A stretch of DNA of 64,000 nt from Staphylococcus schweitzeri (lineage in GTDB: Bacteria > Bacillota > Bacilli > Staphylococcales > Staphylococcaceae), in contig NZ_PPQS01000003.1 of assembly GCF_002902405.1 (NCBI RefSeq), forward strand, positions 1 through 64,000. The letters run 5' to 3'. Both the position numbers and the translations under genes were made by a program. Under the pieces are notes generated by a model that ran no database searches, had not been told where the DNA came from, and worked only from the letters and a program-made list of their open reading frames with translations. This document shows, one piece after another, positions 1-10,121 of this stretch; the stretch's first letter is position 1; the number at the start of each line of letters is the position of its first letter.

Positions 1-57
1 TTAAGACACCGCCCTTTCACGGCGGTAACACGGGTTCGAGTCCCGTAGGAGTCACCA
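1..57 (+). tRNA. tRNA-Glu (UUC), 5' end missing
   Basis: The window opens inside a tRNA. The visible part has an anticodon arm with a 5-bp stem CCGCC/GGCGG around the loop CTTTCAC, giving anticodon TTC (Glu). It also has a T arm with GGTTCGAGTCC and an encoded 3' CCA at 55-57. The acceptor 5' half and most of the D arm lie before base 1. It is directly followed by tRNA-Asp, the usual pair upstream of walR in S. aureus. Confidence 0.93.
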
Positions 58-64
58 TCTTTTA

Positions 65-137
65 GGTCTCGTAGTGTAGCGGTTAACACGCCTGCCTGTC
101 ACGCAGGAGATCGCGGGTTCGATTCCCGTCGAGACCG
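65..137 (+). tRNA. tRNA-Asp (GUC)
   Basis: A full cloverleaf is visible. The 7-bp acceptor stem pairs GGTCTCG (65-71) with CGAGACC (130-136), with discriminator G137. The anticodon arm CCTGC-CTGTCAC-GCAGG gives anticodon GTC, and the T arm contains GGTTCGATTCC. No CCA is encoded, unlike the tRNA-Glu seven bases upstream. The two are probably cotranscribed and end at the hairpin immediately downstream. Confidence 0.97.
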
Positions 138-140
138 TAT

Positions 141-172
141 AAATGCCTATCCAAGAGGATAGGCATTTTTTT
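141..172 (+). terminator. Rho-independent terminator of the tRNA pair
   Basis: A perfect 12-bp stem (141-152 with 157-168) with an AAGA loop is followed by a T run, four bases after tRNA-Asp. Confidence 0.93.
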
Positions 173-193
173 ACGCTTAAAATTATATTAATT

Positions 194-249
194 AAAGAAA
201 AATGGACGAATGATAAACAAAATGATTTATCTGTTCGTCCATTTTCTTT
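194..249. repeat. Large inverted repeat between the tRNAs and walR
   Basis: AAAGAAAAATGGACGAA (194-210) pairs with TTCGTCCATTTTCTTT (234-249) across a 23-base AT-rich loop, with one bulged A. A-rich and T-rich flanks on both sides make a second bidirectional terminator plausible. No gene that would need it is visible, so it may be a spare terminator or an RNA structure. Confidence 0.6.
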
Positions 250-744
250 ATAATGTACGAATTTCTGGTAATTCAGTTGCAATGTATTTAAAGATAAATG
301 TATAAAACAAAATTTTTAATTAGATTACCATGTACCTTTGTTAATATGCTTCTTCCTAGTGATATGCTAAAAGAGCCCATTTATCATAAATATAATAGTA
401 TTTATTTTCCTCACATCCGCACTAATAGGAATTACAATTTTTTCGCATCTTTAATAGCATAAAAATGATTTCATGGTCATGTTATAGGGAAAGACTAATT
501 ATTACTACAATACACCGTGAGAAACTAATGAAAAATATTAATATATAAGTTTATATTGGAAAATAGAATTAATAGCTTATAAATGGTAAATTATATAATA
601 GGTTACTATACGTTATAAGACGGAAAATGCGCACAATAACAAAAATAGTAAGCGACATCCTGTGATTTTTTATACAAACATAAACGATAAAGAACAAAAA
701 ATGATAAAATAATATTAATGATTTAAGAAAAGAGGTTTATGCAA
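250..744 (+). promoter_or_regulatory. Intergenic region upstream of walR
   Basis: This 490-base AT-rich stretch has no convincing reading frame. It must carry the walRKHI promoter. The best candidate I see is an extended -10 TGATAAAAT at 702-710, but no clear -35 element is visible. The walR ribosome binding site AAAGAGG is at 729-735. Confidence 0.4.
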
Positions 745-1446
745 ATGGCTAGAAAAGTTGTTGTAGTTGATGATGAAAAACCGATTGCTGATATTTTAGA
801 ATTTAACTTAAAAAAAGAAGGATATGATGTGTACTGTGCATATGATGGTAATGATGCAGTAGACTTAATTTATGAAGAAGAACCAGACATCGTATTATTA
901 GATATTATGTTGCCTGGTCGTGATGGTATGGAAGTATGTCGTGAAGTGCGCAAAAAGTACGAAATGCCAATTATTATGCTAACTGCTAAAGACTCAGAAA
1001 TTGATAAAGTGCTTGGTTTAGAACTAGGTGCAGATGACTATGTAACGAAACCGTTTAGCACGCGTGAATTAATCGCACGTGTGAAAGCGAACTTACGTCG
1101 TCATTATTCACAACCAGCACAAGACACTGGAAATGTAACGAATGAAATCACAATTAAAGATATTGTGATTTATCCAGACGCATATTCTATTAAAAAACGT
1201 GGCGAAGATATTGAATTAACACATCGTGAATTTGAATTGTTCCATTATTTATCAAAACATATGGGACAAGTAATGACACGTGAACATTTATTACAAACAG
1301 TATGGGGCTATGATTACTTTGGCGATGTACGTACGGTCGACGTAACGATTCGTCGTTTACGTGAAAAGATTGAAGATGATCCGTCACATCCTGAATATAT
1401 TGTGACGCGTAGAGGCGTTGGATATTTCCTCCAACAACATGAGTAG
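745..1446 (+). CDS. walR: WalR, essential OmpR-family response regulator of cell-wall metabolism
   Basis: WalR controls autolysin and cell-wall genes and is the partner of WalK. The receiver domain (about residues 3-118) has the acidic pair D9/D10, phosphoacceptor D53 in LLDIMLPG, T80 and K102 in TKPF. A PhoB-type winged helix fills about residues 130-231 and ends in the typical [14 protein letters not shown] and RGVGYFL segments. I start at the second ATG (745) because the AAAGAGG site at 729-735 lies 9 bases before it, but only 3 bases before the upstream ATG at 739. This gives 233 residues, the known WalR length. It is first in the walRKHI operon; walK begins 12 bases after the stop. Confidence 0.98.
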
Positions 1447-1458
1447 AGGTCGAAACGA

Positions 1459-3285
1459 ATGAAGTGGCTAAAACAACTACAATCCCTTCATACTAAACTT
1501 GTAATTGTTTATGTATTACTGATTATCATTGGTATGCAAATTATCGGGTTATATTTTACAAATAACCTTGAAAAAGAGCTACTTGATAATTTTAAGAAGA
1601 ATATTACGCAGTACGCTAAACAATTAGAAATTAGTATTGAAAAAGTATATGACGAAAAGGGCTCCGTAAATGCACAAAAAGATATTCAAAATTTATTAAG
1701 TGAGTATGCCAACCGTCAAGAAATTGGAGAAATTCGTTTTATAGATAAAGACCAAATTATTATTGCAACGACGAAGCAGTCTAACCGTAGTCTAATCAAT
1801 CAAAAAGCGAATGATAGTTCTGTCCAAAAAGCGTTATCGTTAGGACAATCAAATGATCATTTAATTTTAAAAGATTATGGTAACGGAAAAGACCGTGTGT
1901 GGGTATATAACATTCCAGTGAAAGTCGATAAAAAAGTAATAGGTAATATCTATATCGAATCAAAAATTAATGACGTTTATAACCAATTAAATAATATAAA
2001 CCAAATATTCATTGTTGGTACAGCTATTTCATTATTAATCACAGTCATCCTAGGATTCTTTATAGCGCGAACAATTACCAAACCTATTACCGATATGCGT
2101 AACCAGACGGTCGAAATGTCCAGAGGTAACTACACACAACGTGTGAAGATTTATGGTAATGATGAAATTGGCGAATTAGCCCTAGCTTTCAATAACTTGT
2201 CCAAACGTGTGCAAGAAGCTCAGGCTAATACTGAAAGTGAGAAACGTAGACTGGACTCAGTTATTACACATATGAGTGATGGTATTATCGCAACAGACCG
2301 TCGTGGACGTATTCGTATCGTCAATGATATGGCACTTAAGATGCTTGGTATGGCGAAAGAAGACATCATCGGATATTACATGTTAAGTGTATTAAGTCTT
2401 GAAGATGAATTTAAACTGGAAGAAATTCAAGAGAATAATGATAGTTTCTTATTAGATTTAAATGAAGAAGAAGGTCTAATCGCACGTGTTAACTTTAGTA
2501 CGATTGTGCAGGAAACAGGATTTGTAACTGGTTATATCGCTGTGTTACATGACGTTACTGAACAACAACAAGTTGAACGTGAGCGTCGTGAATTTGTTGC
2601 CAATGTATCACATGAGTTACGTACACCTTTAACTTCTATGAATAGTTACATTGAAGCACTTGAAGAAGGTGCATGGAAAGATGAGGAACTTGCGCCACAA
2701 TTTTTATCTGTTACCCGTGAAGAAACAGAACGAATGATTCGACTGGTCAATGACTTGCTACAGTTATCTAAAATGGATAATGAATCAGATCAAATCAACA
2801 AAGAAATTATCGATTTTAACATGTTTATTAATAAAATTATTAACCGACATGAAATGTCTGCTAAAGATACGACATTTATTCGAGATATTCCGAAGAAGAC
2901 GATTTTCACAGAATTTGATCCTGATAAAATGACGCAAGTATTTGATAATGTCATTACAAATGCGATGAAGTATTCTAGAGGCGATAAACGTGTCGAGTTC
3001 CACGTGAAACAAAATCCACTTTATAATCGAATGACTATCCGTATTAAAGATAATGGTATTGGTATTCCTATTAATAAAGTAGATAAAATATTCGACAGAT
3101 TCTATCGTGTAGATAAAGCACGTACGCGTAAAATGGGTGGTACTGGACTAGGATTAGCCATTTCGAAAGAGATTGTGGAAGCACACAATGGTCGTATTTG
3201 GGCAAACAGTGTTGAAGGTCAAGGCACATCTATCTTTATTACACTTCCGTGTGAAGCTATCGAAGACGGTGATTGGGATGAATAA
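1459..3285 (+). CDS. walK: WalK, membrane sensor histidine kinase
   Basis: WalK is the essential sensor kinase that phosphorylates WalR. Domains in order: first membrane segment (about 14-34), an extracytoplasmic Cache-like sensor loop (about 35-182), second membrane segment (about 183-203), HAMP (about 204-256), PAS (about 261-370), and HisKA with the catalytic His in [13 protein letters not shown] (known as H385). The ATPase domain has an N box ([10 protein letters not shown]), G1 (DNGIGIP), F box (IFDRFYRVD) and G2 (GGTGLGLAI). It is 608 residues, the standard S. aureus length. The last 8 bases overlap walH, so the two are translationally coupled. Confidence 0.98.
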   Translation: MKWLKQLQSLHTKLVIVYVLLIIIGMQIIGLYFTNNLEKELLDNFKKNITQYAKQLEISIEKVYDEKGSVNAQKDIQNLLSEYANRQEIGEIRFIDKDQIIIATTKQSNRSLINQKANDSSVQKALSLGQSNDHLILKDYGNGKDRVWVYNIPVKVDKKVIGNIYIESKINDVYNQLNNINQIFIVGTAISLLITVILGFFIARTITKPITDMRNQTVEMSRGNYTQRVKIYGNDEIGELALAFNNLSKRVQEAQANTESEKRRLDSVITHMSDGIIATDRRGRIRIVNDMALKMLGMAKEDIIGYYMLSVLSLEDEFKLEEIQENNDSFLLDLNEEEGLIARVNFSTIVQETGFVTGYIAVLHDVTEQQQVERERREFVANVSHELRTPLTSMNSYIEALEEGAWKDEELAPQFLSVTREETERMIRLVNDLLQLSKMDNESDQINKEIIDFNMFINKIINRHEMSAKDTTFIRDIPKKTIFTEFDPDKMTQVFDNVITNAMKYSRGDKRVEFHVKQNPLYNRMTIRIKDNGIGIPINKVDKIFDRFYRVDKARTRKMGGTGLGLAISKEIVEAHNGRIWANSVEGQGTSIFITLPCEAIEDGDWDE

Positions 3286-4612
3286 TAAGGAACATATTAA
3301 ATCTGTCATTTTAGCGCTACTCGTCTTGATGAGTGTCGTATTGACATATATGGTATGGAACTTTTCTCCTGATATTGCAAATGTCGACAATACAGATAGT
3401 AAGAAGAGTGAAACGAAACCTTTAACGACACCTATGACAGCCAAAATGGATACAACCATTACGCCATTTCAGATTATTCATTCGAAAAATGATCATCCTG
3501 AAGGTACGATTGCGACGGTATCTAATGTGAATAAACTGACGAAACCTTTGAAAAATAAAGCGGTGAAGTCCGTGGAACATGTTCGCCGTGATCATAACTT
3601 GATGATTCCTGATTTGAGCAGTGATTTTACGATATTTGATTTTACGTATGATTTACCTTTATCAACGTATCTTGGTCAAGTACTGAACATGAATGCGAAA
3701 GTACCAAATCATTTCAATTTCAATCGTTTAGTGATTGATCATGACACCCAAGGACATATCGTACTTTATGCTATTAGTAAAAATCGTCACGATTACGTGA
3801 AATTGACAACTACAACGAAAAATGACCACTTTATGGATGCCTTATCTACAGTTAAAAAAGATATGCAACCATACACAGATATCATTACAAATAAAGATAC
3901 AATTGATCGTACGACACATGTCTTTGCACCAAGTAAACCTGAAAAGTTAAAAACATATCGCATGGTATTTAATACAATTAGTGTTGAAAAAATGAATGCT
4001 ATATTATTTGATGATTCAACCATTGTGCGTAGTTCGAAGAGTGGTGTCACTACTTATAACAATAATACAGGTGTCGCAAACTATAATGATAAAAATGAAA
4101 AATATCATTACAAAAACTTGTCTGAAGATGAAGCAAGTTCCAGCAAAATGGAAGAAACGATACCAGGAACATTTGATTTTATTAATAATCATGGTGGTTT
4201 CTTAAATGAAGACTTCAGATTGTTTAGTACGAATAATCAGTCAGGCGAGCTAACATATCAACGTTTCCTTAATGGTTATCCAACGTTTAATAAAGAAGGC
4301 TCTAATCAAATTCAAGTCACTTGGGGTGAAAAAGGCGTCTTTGATTATCGTCGTTCGTTATTGCGCACGGATGTTGTTTTAAACAGTGAGGATAATAAAA
4401 AATTACCGAAATTAGAGTCTGTACGTTCAAGTTTAGCGAACAATAGTGACATCAATTTTGAAAAAGTAACGAACATTGCTATCGGTTACGAAATGCAAGA
4501 CAATCCAGACCATAATCACATCGAAGTGCAGATTAATAGCGAGCTCGTACCACGTTGGTATGTAGAGTATGATGGTAAATGGTATGTTTATAACGATGGG
4601 AGGCTTGAATAA
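3278..4612 (+). CDS. walH: WalH (YycH), membrane-anchored WalK accessory protein
   Basis: YycH is an accessory protein of WalK; with YycI it modulates kinase activity through membrane and extracytoplasmic contacts. The protein has a single N-terminal membrane segment (about residues 7-29) and then a long extracytoplasmic region ending in a YycH/YycI-like fold with [15 protein letters not shown] at the C-terminus. The start at 3278 gives 444 residues, the known length. The same frame is open further upstream inside walK, but the overlap geometry ATGAATAATAA, typical of coupled genes, supports this ATG. The stop directly abuts the walI start. Confidence 0.95.
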   Translation: MNNKEHIKSVILALLVLMSVVLTYMVWNFSPDIANVDNTDSKKSETKPLTTPMTAKMDTTITPFQIIHSKNDHPEGTIATVSNVNKLTKPLKNKAVKSVEHVRRDHNLMIPDLSSDFTIFDFTYDLPLSTYLGQVLNMNAKVPNHFNFNRLVIDHDTQGHIVLYAISKNRHDYVKLTTTTKNDHFMDALSTVKKDMQPYTDIITNKDTIDRTTHVFAPSKPEKLKTYRMVFNTISVEKMNAILFDDSTIVRSSKSGVTTYNNNTGVANYNDKNEKYHYKNLSEDEASSSKMEETIPGTFDFINNHGGFLNEDFRLFSTNNQSGELTYQRFLNGYPTFNKEGSNQIQVTWGEKGVFDYRRSLLRTDVVLNSEDNKKLPKLESVRSSLANNSDINFEKVTNIAIGYEMQDNPDHNHIEVQINSELVPRWYVEYDGKWYVYNDGRLE

Positions 4613-5401
4613 ATGAACTGGAAGCTTACGAAGACACTTTTCATTTTCGTGTTTATTCTTGTCAACATCGTGTTAGTATCGATTTATGTTAATAAAGTTA
4701 ATCGTTCACATATTAATGAAGTTGAAAGTAACAATGAAGTGAATTTTCAACAAGAAGAAATTAAAGTACCGGCCAGTATATTGAATAAATCTGTTAAAGG
4801 TATACAATTAGAACAAATTACGGGTCGTTCAAAAGACTTTAGTTCTAAAGCTAAGGGTGATTCTGATTTATCCACCTCAGATGGTGGAAAATTATTAAAT
4901 GCGAACATTAGTCAATCGGTAAAAGTTAGTGATAACAACTTAAAAGATTTAAAAGATTATGTTAACAAACGTGTGTTCAAAGGTTCAGAATATCAATTAA
5001 GCGATATTAGTTCTGGTTCTGTAAAATACGAACAAACATATGATAATTTCCCGATTTTGAACAATAGTAAAGCGATGTTGAACTTTAATATAGAAGATAA
5101 CAAAGCGGCCAGTTACAAACAATCAATGATGGATGACATTAAGCCAACAGATGGTGCAGATAAGAAACGTCAAGTAATTGGTGTGAGAAAAGCAATCGAG
5201 GCATTATATTATAATCGTTACTTGAAAAAAGGTGATGAAGTCATTAATGCAAGACTCGGTTATTATTCAGTCGTGAATGAAACGAATGTTCAATTGTTAC
5301 AGCCAAACTGGGAAATTAAAGTGAAGCATGACGGTAAGGATAAAACGAATACTTACTATGTTGAAGCGACAAATAATAACCCTAAAATTATTAATCATTA
5401 A
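4613..5401 (+). CDS. walI: WalI (YycI), membrane-anchored WalK accessory protein
   Basis: YycI works with YycH on WalK. One N-terminal membrane segment (about residues 7-25) precedes a 235-residue extracytoplasmic YycI domain. The ATG follows the walH stop with no gap, and the ribosome binding site GGGAGG lies within the end of walH. At 262 residues it has the usual length. A hairpin terminator follows, so walR-walK-walH-walI appears to be one unit and walJ, 386 bases on, is probably separately initiated. Confidence 0.95.
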   Translation: MNWKLTKTLFIFVFILVNIVLVSIYVNKVNRSHINEVESNNEVNFQQEEIKVPASILNKSVKGIQLEQITGRSKDFSSKAKGDSDLSTSDGGKLLNANISQSVKVSDNNLKDLKDYVNKRVFKGSEYQLSDISSGSVKYEQTYDNFPILNNSKAMLNFNIEDNKAASYKQSMMDDIKPTDGADKKRQVIGVRKAIEALYYNRYLKKGDEVINARLGYYSVVNETNVQLLQPNWEIKVKHDGKDKTNTYYVEATNNNPKIINH

Positions 5402-5415
5402 TATGAATCGTAATA

Positions 5416-5465
5416 AGCTAGCATTGCAAGCTCATAATATGTGAGGAGCGGTGCTAGCTTTTTTA
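5416..5465 (+). terminator. Terminator after walI
   Basis: AGCTAGCA (5417-5424) pairs with TGCTAGCT (5452-5459) and is followed by six T. It sits 15 bases past the walI stop and separates walI from walJ. Confidence 0.8.
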
Positions 5466-5787
5466 GTGTGCGTTTTTTATGGATGACGTTTTTGCGTACT
5501 AATATGTGCATTTATTCATATAATAAGTAGTACCGCATTGTAAAATTAGCGTAACTGCTATTTTAAAAACTTTAGTATTTGTCTAATCATTGTTATAATA
5601 ACTAGGACATTCATTGCACGTGATTATCAAAATTTAATTATAAGAGACCGGTCGATGAACTAAAGTTACATAATAGGAAAGGTATACAAAACAGCGCATA
5701 TACTGATAGTTTCTGTAGGGAAAATCGTATATTTGCACTGATGTATATTGCAGTCATATAGAAAGAGTGACTGCTTAAAGAGAAAGG
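5466..5787 (+). promoter_or_regulatory. Intergenic region upstream of walJ
   Basis: About 320 bases without a reading frame that I would call. It presumably holds a walJ promoter; TTGTTATAATAACTAGG near 5589-5605 contains a TATAAT-like -10. Nothing else is recognised. Confidence 0.35.
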
Positions 5788-6588
5788 ATGAGCCGCTTGA
5801 TACGCATGAGTGTATTAGCAAGTGGTAGTACAGGTAACGCCACTTTTGTAGAAAATGAAAAAGGTAGTCTATTAGTTGATGTTGGTTTGACTGGCAAGAA
5901 AATGGAAGAATTATTTAGTCAAATCGACCGCAATATTCAAGATTTAAATGGTATTTTAGTAACTCATGAACACATTGATCATATTAAAGGGTTAGGTGTC
6001 TTGGCGCGTAAATATCAATTGCCAATTTATGCGAATGAAAAGACTTGGCAGGCAATTGAAAAGAAAGATAGTCGCATCCCTATGGATCAGAAGTTCATTT
6101 TTAATCCTTATGAAACGAAATCTATTGCAGGTTTCGATGTTGAATCGTTTAACGTGTCACATGATGCAATAGATCCGCAATTTTATATTTTCCATAATAA
6201 CTATAAGAAGTTTACGATTTTAACAGATACAGGTTACGTGTCTGATCGTATGAAAGGTATGATACGTGGCAGTGATGCGTTTATTTTTGAGAGTAATCAT
6301 GACGTCGATATGTTGAGAATGTGTCGTTATCCATGGAAGACGAAACAACGTATTTTAGGCGATATGGGGCACGTATCTAATGAGGATGCGGGTCATGCGA
6401 TGACAGACGTGATTACAGGTAACACGAAACGTATTTACTTATCGCATTTATCACAAGATAATAACATGAAAGATTTGGCGCGTATGAGTGTTGGCCAAAT
6501 ATTGAACGAACATGATATTGATACGGAAAAAGAAGTATTGCTATGTGATACGGATAAAGCTATTCCAACGCCAATATATACAATTTAA
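5788..6588 (+). CDS. walJ: WalJ (YycJ), metallo-beta-lactamase-fold hydrolase
   Basis: This is a single-domain MBL-fold protein of 266 residues. The metal-binding motif [10 protein letters not shown] gives H60, H62, D64 and H65; further ligands are likely the Asp in TILTDTGY, H in ESNHD and H in LSHLSQDN. WalJ/YycJ is conserved beside walRK in Firmicutes and has been linked to coordination of cell division with replication and DNA repair; the exact substrate is unsettled. The ribosome binding site GAGAAAGGATG precedes the ATG. It lies behind the walI terminator and is followed by its own terminator. Confidence 0.95.
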   Translation: MSRLIRMSVLASGSTGNATFVENEKGSLLVDVGLTGKKMEELFSQIDRNIQDLNGILVTHEHIDHIKGLGVLARKYQLPIYANEKTWQAIEKKDSRIPMDQKFIFNPYETKSIAGFDVESFNVSHDAIDPQFYIFHNNYKKFTILTDTGYVSDRMKGMIRGSDAFIFESNHDVDMLRMCRYPWKTKQRILGDMGHVSNEDAGHAMTDVITGNTKRIYLSHLSQDNNMKDLARMSVGQILNEHDIDTEKEVLLCDTDKAIPTPIYTI

Positions 6589-6596
6589 ATGAGAGT

Positions 6597-6649
6597 CACC
6601 CTATAAAGTTCCGCACTGCTGTGAGACGACTTTATCGGGTGCTTTTTTT
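6597..6649 (+). terminator. Terminator after walJ
   Basis: CACCCTATAAAGT (6597-6609) pairs with ACTTTATCGGGTG (6629-6641) with one mismatch, followed by a seven-T run. Confidence 0.9.
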
Positions 6650-6815
6650 ATGTTGTTGGTGGGAAATGGCTGTTGTTGAAATTAAGGTTCTAGTTGAAAT
6701 GTAAAAAATAATTCGATATTAAATGTAATTTATAAATAATTTACATAAAATCAATCATTTTAATATAAGGATTATGATAATATATTGGTGTATGACAGTT
6801 AATGGAGGGAACGAA

Positions 6816-9134
6816 ATGAAAGCTTTATTACTTAAAACAAGTGTATGGCTCGTTTTGCTTTTTAGTGTGATGGGATTATGGCATGTCTCGAACGCGGCTG
6901 AGCAGCATACACCAATGAAAGCACATGCAGTAACAACGATAGACAAAGCAACAACAGATAAGCAACAAGTACCGCCAACAAAGGAAGCGGCTCATCAATC
7001 TGGTGAAGAAGCGGCAACCAACGTATCAGCATCAGCACAGGGAACAGCTGATGAAATAAACAATAAAGTAACATCCAACGCATTTTCTAACAAACCATCT
7101 ACAGCAGTTTCAACAACAGTAAACGAAACGCGCGATATAGATACACAACAAGCCTCAACACAAAAACTAACTCACACAGCAACGTTCAAATTATCAAATG
7201 CTAAAACAGCATCACTTTCACCACGAATGTTTGCTGCTAATGCACCACAAACAACAACACATAAAATATTACATACAAATGATATCCATGGCCGACTAGC
7301 CGAAGAAAAAGGGCGTGTCATCGGTATGGCTAAATTAAAAACAGTAAAAGAACAAGAAAAGCCTGATTTAATGTTAGACGCAGGAGACGCCTTCCAAGGT
7401 TTACCACTTTCAAACCAGTCTAAAGGTGAAGAAATGGCTAAAGCAATGAATGCAGTAGGTTATGATGCTATGGCAGTCGGTAACCACGAATTTGACTTTG
7501 GATACAATCAGTTGAAAAAGTTAGAGGGTATGTTAGACTTCCCGATGCTAAGCACTAACGTTTATAAAGATGGAAAACGCGCATTTAAACCATCAACGAT
7601 TGTAACGAAAAATGGTATTCGTTATGGAATTATTGGCGTAACGACACCAGAAACAAAGACGAAAACAAGACCTGAAGGCATTAAAGGTGTTGAATTTAGA
7701 GATCCATTACAAAGTGTGACAGCAGAAATGATGCGTATTTATAAAGACGTAGATACATTTGTTGTTATATCACATTTAGGGATTGATCCTTCAACACAAG
7801 AAACATGGCGTGGTGATTACTTAGTGAAACAATTAAGTCAAAATCCACAATTGAAGAAACGTATTACAGTCATTGATGGTCATTCACATACCGTACTTCA
7901 AAATGGTCAAATATATAACAATGATGCATTAGCACAAACAGGTACAGCACTTGCGAATATCGGTAAGATTACATTTAATTACCGCAATGGAGAAGTATCG
8001 AATATTAAGCCATCATTGATTAATGTTAAAGACGTTGAAAATGTGACACCGAACAAAGCATTAGCTGAACAAATTAATCAAGCTGATCAAACATTTAGAG
8101 CACAAACAGCAGAGGTTATTATTCCAAATAATACGATTGATTTCAAAGGAGAAAGAGATGACGTTAGAACGCGTGAAACAAATTTAGGAAACGCGATTGC
8201 AGATGCTATGGAAGCATATGGCGTTAAGAATTTCTCTAAAAAGACTGACTTTGCCGTGACAAATGGTGGAGGTATTCGTGCCTCTATCGCAAAAGGTAAG
8301 GTGACACGCTATGATTTAATCTCAGTATTACCATTTGGAAATACGATTGCGCAAATTGATGTAAAAGGTTCAGACGTCTGGACGGCTTTCGAACATAGCT
8401 TAGGCGCACCAATAACACAAAAAGACGGTAAGACAGTATTAACAGCGAATGGTGGTTTACTACATATCTCTGATTCAATTCGTGTTTACTATGATATGAA
8501 TAAACCGTCTGGTAAACGAATTAATGCTATTCAAATTTTAAATAAAGAGACAGGTAAGTTTGAAAATATTGATTTAAAACGTGTATATCATGTAACGATG
8601 AATGACTTCACAGCATCAGGTGGAGACGGATATAGTATGTTCGGCGGACCTAGAGAAGAAGGTATTTCATTAGATCAAGTACTAGCAAGTTATTTAAAAA
8701 CAGCTAACTTAGCTAAGTATGATACGACAGAACCACAACGTATGTTATTAGGTAAACCAGCAGCAAGTGAACAACCAGCTAAAGGACAACAAGGTAGCAA
8801 AGGTAGTAAGTCTGGTAAAGATAAACAACCAATTGGTAAAGACAAAGTGATGGATTCAGTGAAGCAATCAGCGCCAAGTAAAGTTGTGTTGTTACCAACG
8901 CATAGAGGAACTGTTAGTAGCGGTACAGAAGGTTCTGATCGCGCATTGGAAGGAAGTGCTGTATCAAGTAAGAGTGGGAAACAATTGACTCGAATGTCAG
9001 CGCCTAAAGATAGCGTCCATGAGAAACAGTTACCAAAAACTGGAGCTGATCAAAGTTCAAGCCCAGCAGCGATGTTTGTATTAGTAGCAGGTATAGGTTT
9101 AATCGCGACAGTACGACGTAGAAAAGCTAGCTAA
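6816..9134 (+). CDS. adsA: AdsA (SasH), cell-wall-anchored adenosine synthase / 5'-nucleotidase
   Basis: AdsA releases adenosine from AMP/ADP/ATP and deoxyadenosine from dAMP at the cell surface, blunting host phagocytes. A signal peptide covers about residues 1-27. A low-complexity Thr/Ala-rich stretch runs to about 150, then comes the metallophosphatase domain with ILHTNDIHGRL, DAGDAF, VGNHEFDFG and DGHSH. The 5'-nucleotidase C-terminal domain carries TNGGGIRASI. A Gly/Ser/Lys-rich wall-spanning part precedes the sortase signal LPKTG (739-743), a hydrophobic segment and RRRKAS. The start at 6816 is chosen for GGAGG at 6804-6808 and gives 772 residues, the known length; upstream in-frame codons lack a ribosome binding site. 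Confidence 0.97.
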   Translation: MKALLLKTSVWLVLLFSVMGLWHVSNAAEQHTPMKAHAVTTIDKATTDKQQVPPTKEAAHQSGEEAATNVSASAQGTADEINNKVTSNAFSNKPSTAVSTTVNETRDIDTQQASTQKLTHTATFKLSNAKTASLSPRMFAANAPQTTTHKILHTNDIHGRLAEEKGRVIGMAKLKTVKEQEKPDLMLDAGDAFQGLPLSNQSKGEEMAKAMNAVGYDAMAVGNHEFDFGYNQLKKLEGMLDFPMLSTNVYKDGKRAFKPSTIVTKNGIRYGIIGVTTPETKTKTRPEGIKGVEFRDPLQSVTAEMMRIYKDVDTFVVISHLGIDPSTQETWRGDYLVKQLSQNPQLKKRITVIDGHSHTVLQNGQIYNNDALAQTGTALANIGKITFNYRNGEVSNIKPSLINVKDVENVTPNKALAEQINQADQTFRAQTAEVIIPNNTIDFKGERDDVRTRETNLGNAIADAMEAYGVKNFSKKTDFAVTNGGGIRASIAKGKVTRYDLISVLPFGNTIAQIDVKGSDVWTAFEHSLGAPITQKDGKTVLTANGGLLHISDSIRVYYDMNKPSGKRINAIQILNKETGKFENIDLKRVYHVTMNDFTASGGDGYSMFGGPREEGISLDQVLASYLKTANLAKYDTTEPQRMLLGKPAASEQPAKGQQGSKGSKSGKDKQPIGKDKVMDSVKQSAPSKVVLLPTHRGTVSSGTEGSDRALEGSAVSSKSGKQLTRMSAPKDSVHEKQLPKTGADQSSSPAAMFVLVAGIGLIATVRRRKAS

Positions 9135-9146
9135 AATATATTGAAA

Positions 9147-9194
9147 ACAATACTACTGTATTTCTTAAATAAGAGGTACGGTAGTGTTTTTTTA
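9147..9194 (+). terminator. Terminator after adsA
   Basis: ACAATACTACTGTA pairs imperfectly with TACGGTAGTGTT across a 14-base loop and is followed by seven T. It lies 13 bases after the adsA stop. Confidence 0.8.
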
Positions 9195-9264
9195 TGGAAA
9201 AAAGCTATAACCGTTGATAAATATGGATATAAAAACGGGGATAAGTAATAAGACATCAAGGTAT

Positions 9265-9464
9265 TTATCCACAGAAATGGGGATAGTTATCCAGAATTGT
9301 GTACAATTTAAAGAGAAATACCCACAATGCCCACAGAGTTATCCACAAATACACAAGTTATACACTAAAAATTGGGCATAAATGTCAGAAAAATATCAAA
9401 AACTGCAAAAAATATTGGTATAATAAGAGGGAACAGTGTGAACAAGTTAATAACTTGTGGATAA
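9265..9464. promoter_or_regulatory. DnaA-box cluster upstream of rlmH
   Basis: Three perfect TTATCCACA boxes lie within 200 bases: 9265-9273 and 9339-9347 on the plus strand and TGTGGATAA at 9456-9464 on the minus strand. A one-mismatch box TTATCCAGA is at 9287-9295. The last box lies between the rlmH -10 and its ribosome binding site, so DnaA could both regulate rlmH and be titrated here. DnaA boxes are normally concentrated at oriC; no other cluster is visible in the window. Confidence 0.8.
9416..9424 (+). promoter_or_regulatory. rlmH promoter, extended -10
   Basis: TGGTATAAT is a consensus -10 (TATAAT, 9419-9424) with the TGN extension. No good -35 lies at the expected distance, which fits an extended -10 promoter. 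The downstream DnaA box lies 32 bases from it. Confidence 0.6.
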
Positions 9465-9500
9465 CTGGAAAGTTGATAACAATTTGGAGGACCAAACGAC

Positions 9501-9980
9501 ATGAAAATCACCATTTTAGCTGTAGGGAAACTAAAAGAGAAATATTGGAAGCAAGCCATAGCAGAATATGAAAAACGTTTAGGCCCATACACCAAGATAG
9601 ACATCATAGAAGTTCCAGACGAAAAAGCACCAGAAAATATGAGCGACAAAGAAATTGAGCAAGTAAAAGAAAAAGAAGGCCAACGAATACTAGCCAAAAT
9701 CAAACCACAATCCACAGTAATTACATTAGAAATACAAGGAAAAATGCTATCTTCCGAAGGATTGGCCCAAGAGTTGAACCAACGCATGACCCAAGGGCAA
9801 AGTGACTTTGTATTCGTCATTGGCGGATCAAACGGCCTGCACAAGGACGTCTTACAACGCAGTAACTACGCACTATCATTCAGCAAAATGACATTTCCAC
9901 ATCAAATGATGCGGGTTGTGTTAATTGAGCAAGTGTATAGAGCGTTTAAGATTATGCGTGGAGAAGCGTATCATAAGTGA
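9501..9980 (+). CDS. rlmH: RlmH (OrfX), 23S rRNA pseudouridine-1915 N3-methyltransferase
   Basis: RlmH methylates pseudouridine 1915 in helix 69 of 23S rRNA, a SPOUT-fold knotted enzyme using SAM. The C-terminal knot shows [13 protein letters not shown] and [22 protein letters not shown], ending GEAYHK. Its 159 residues are the standard length. The ribosome binding site TTGGAGG lies 10 bases before the ATG. The last 18 bases are the chromosomal insertion site of SCC elements, so the neighbouring downstream DNA is typically variable. The gene is intact here. Confidence 0.98.
9963..9980 (+). other. SCC attachment site (attB) in the rlmH 3' end
   Basis: GAAGCGTATCATAAGTGA matches the core direct repeat recognised by Ccr recombinases. 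I found no second copy of the core downstream and no ccr gene, so no intact SCC element is inserted in this window. Confidence 0.85.
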
Positions 9981-10010
9981 TGCAGTTTTTGGTATTCCAA
10001 TAACATTTAG

Positions 10011-10037
10011 TTGAAGTTTCATTAGAAAAGGTATAAT
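10011..10037 (+). promoter_or_regulatory. Probable promoter of the mod-res operon
   Basis: TTGAAG (10011-10016) and a consensus TATAAT (10032-10037) with a 15-base spacer lie 85 bases before mod. The spacer is shorter than ideal. Confidence 0.5.
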
Positions 10038-10121
10038 GAATTGGACATTCCCTGTGTATTTTTATTACAAAGTCTATTATCATAAAGATATATACTAAAT
10101 TTCGATGTATGGAGAGATTAT

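Noticed and set aside
52-282. Minus-strand frame over the tRNAs
   Set aside because: It runs antisense through tRNA-Asp and the terminator; the encoded residues reflect tRNA sequence.
9299-9571. Plus-strand frame overlapping the start of rlmH
   Set aside because: Overlaps the DnaA boxes, the rlmH promoter and the rlmH start in another frame; no family similarity seen.
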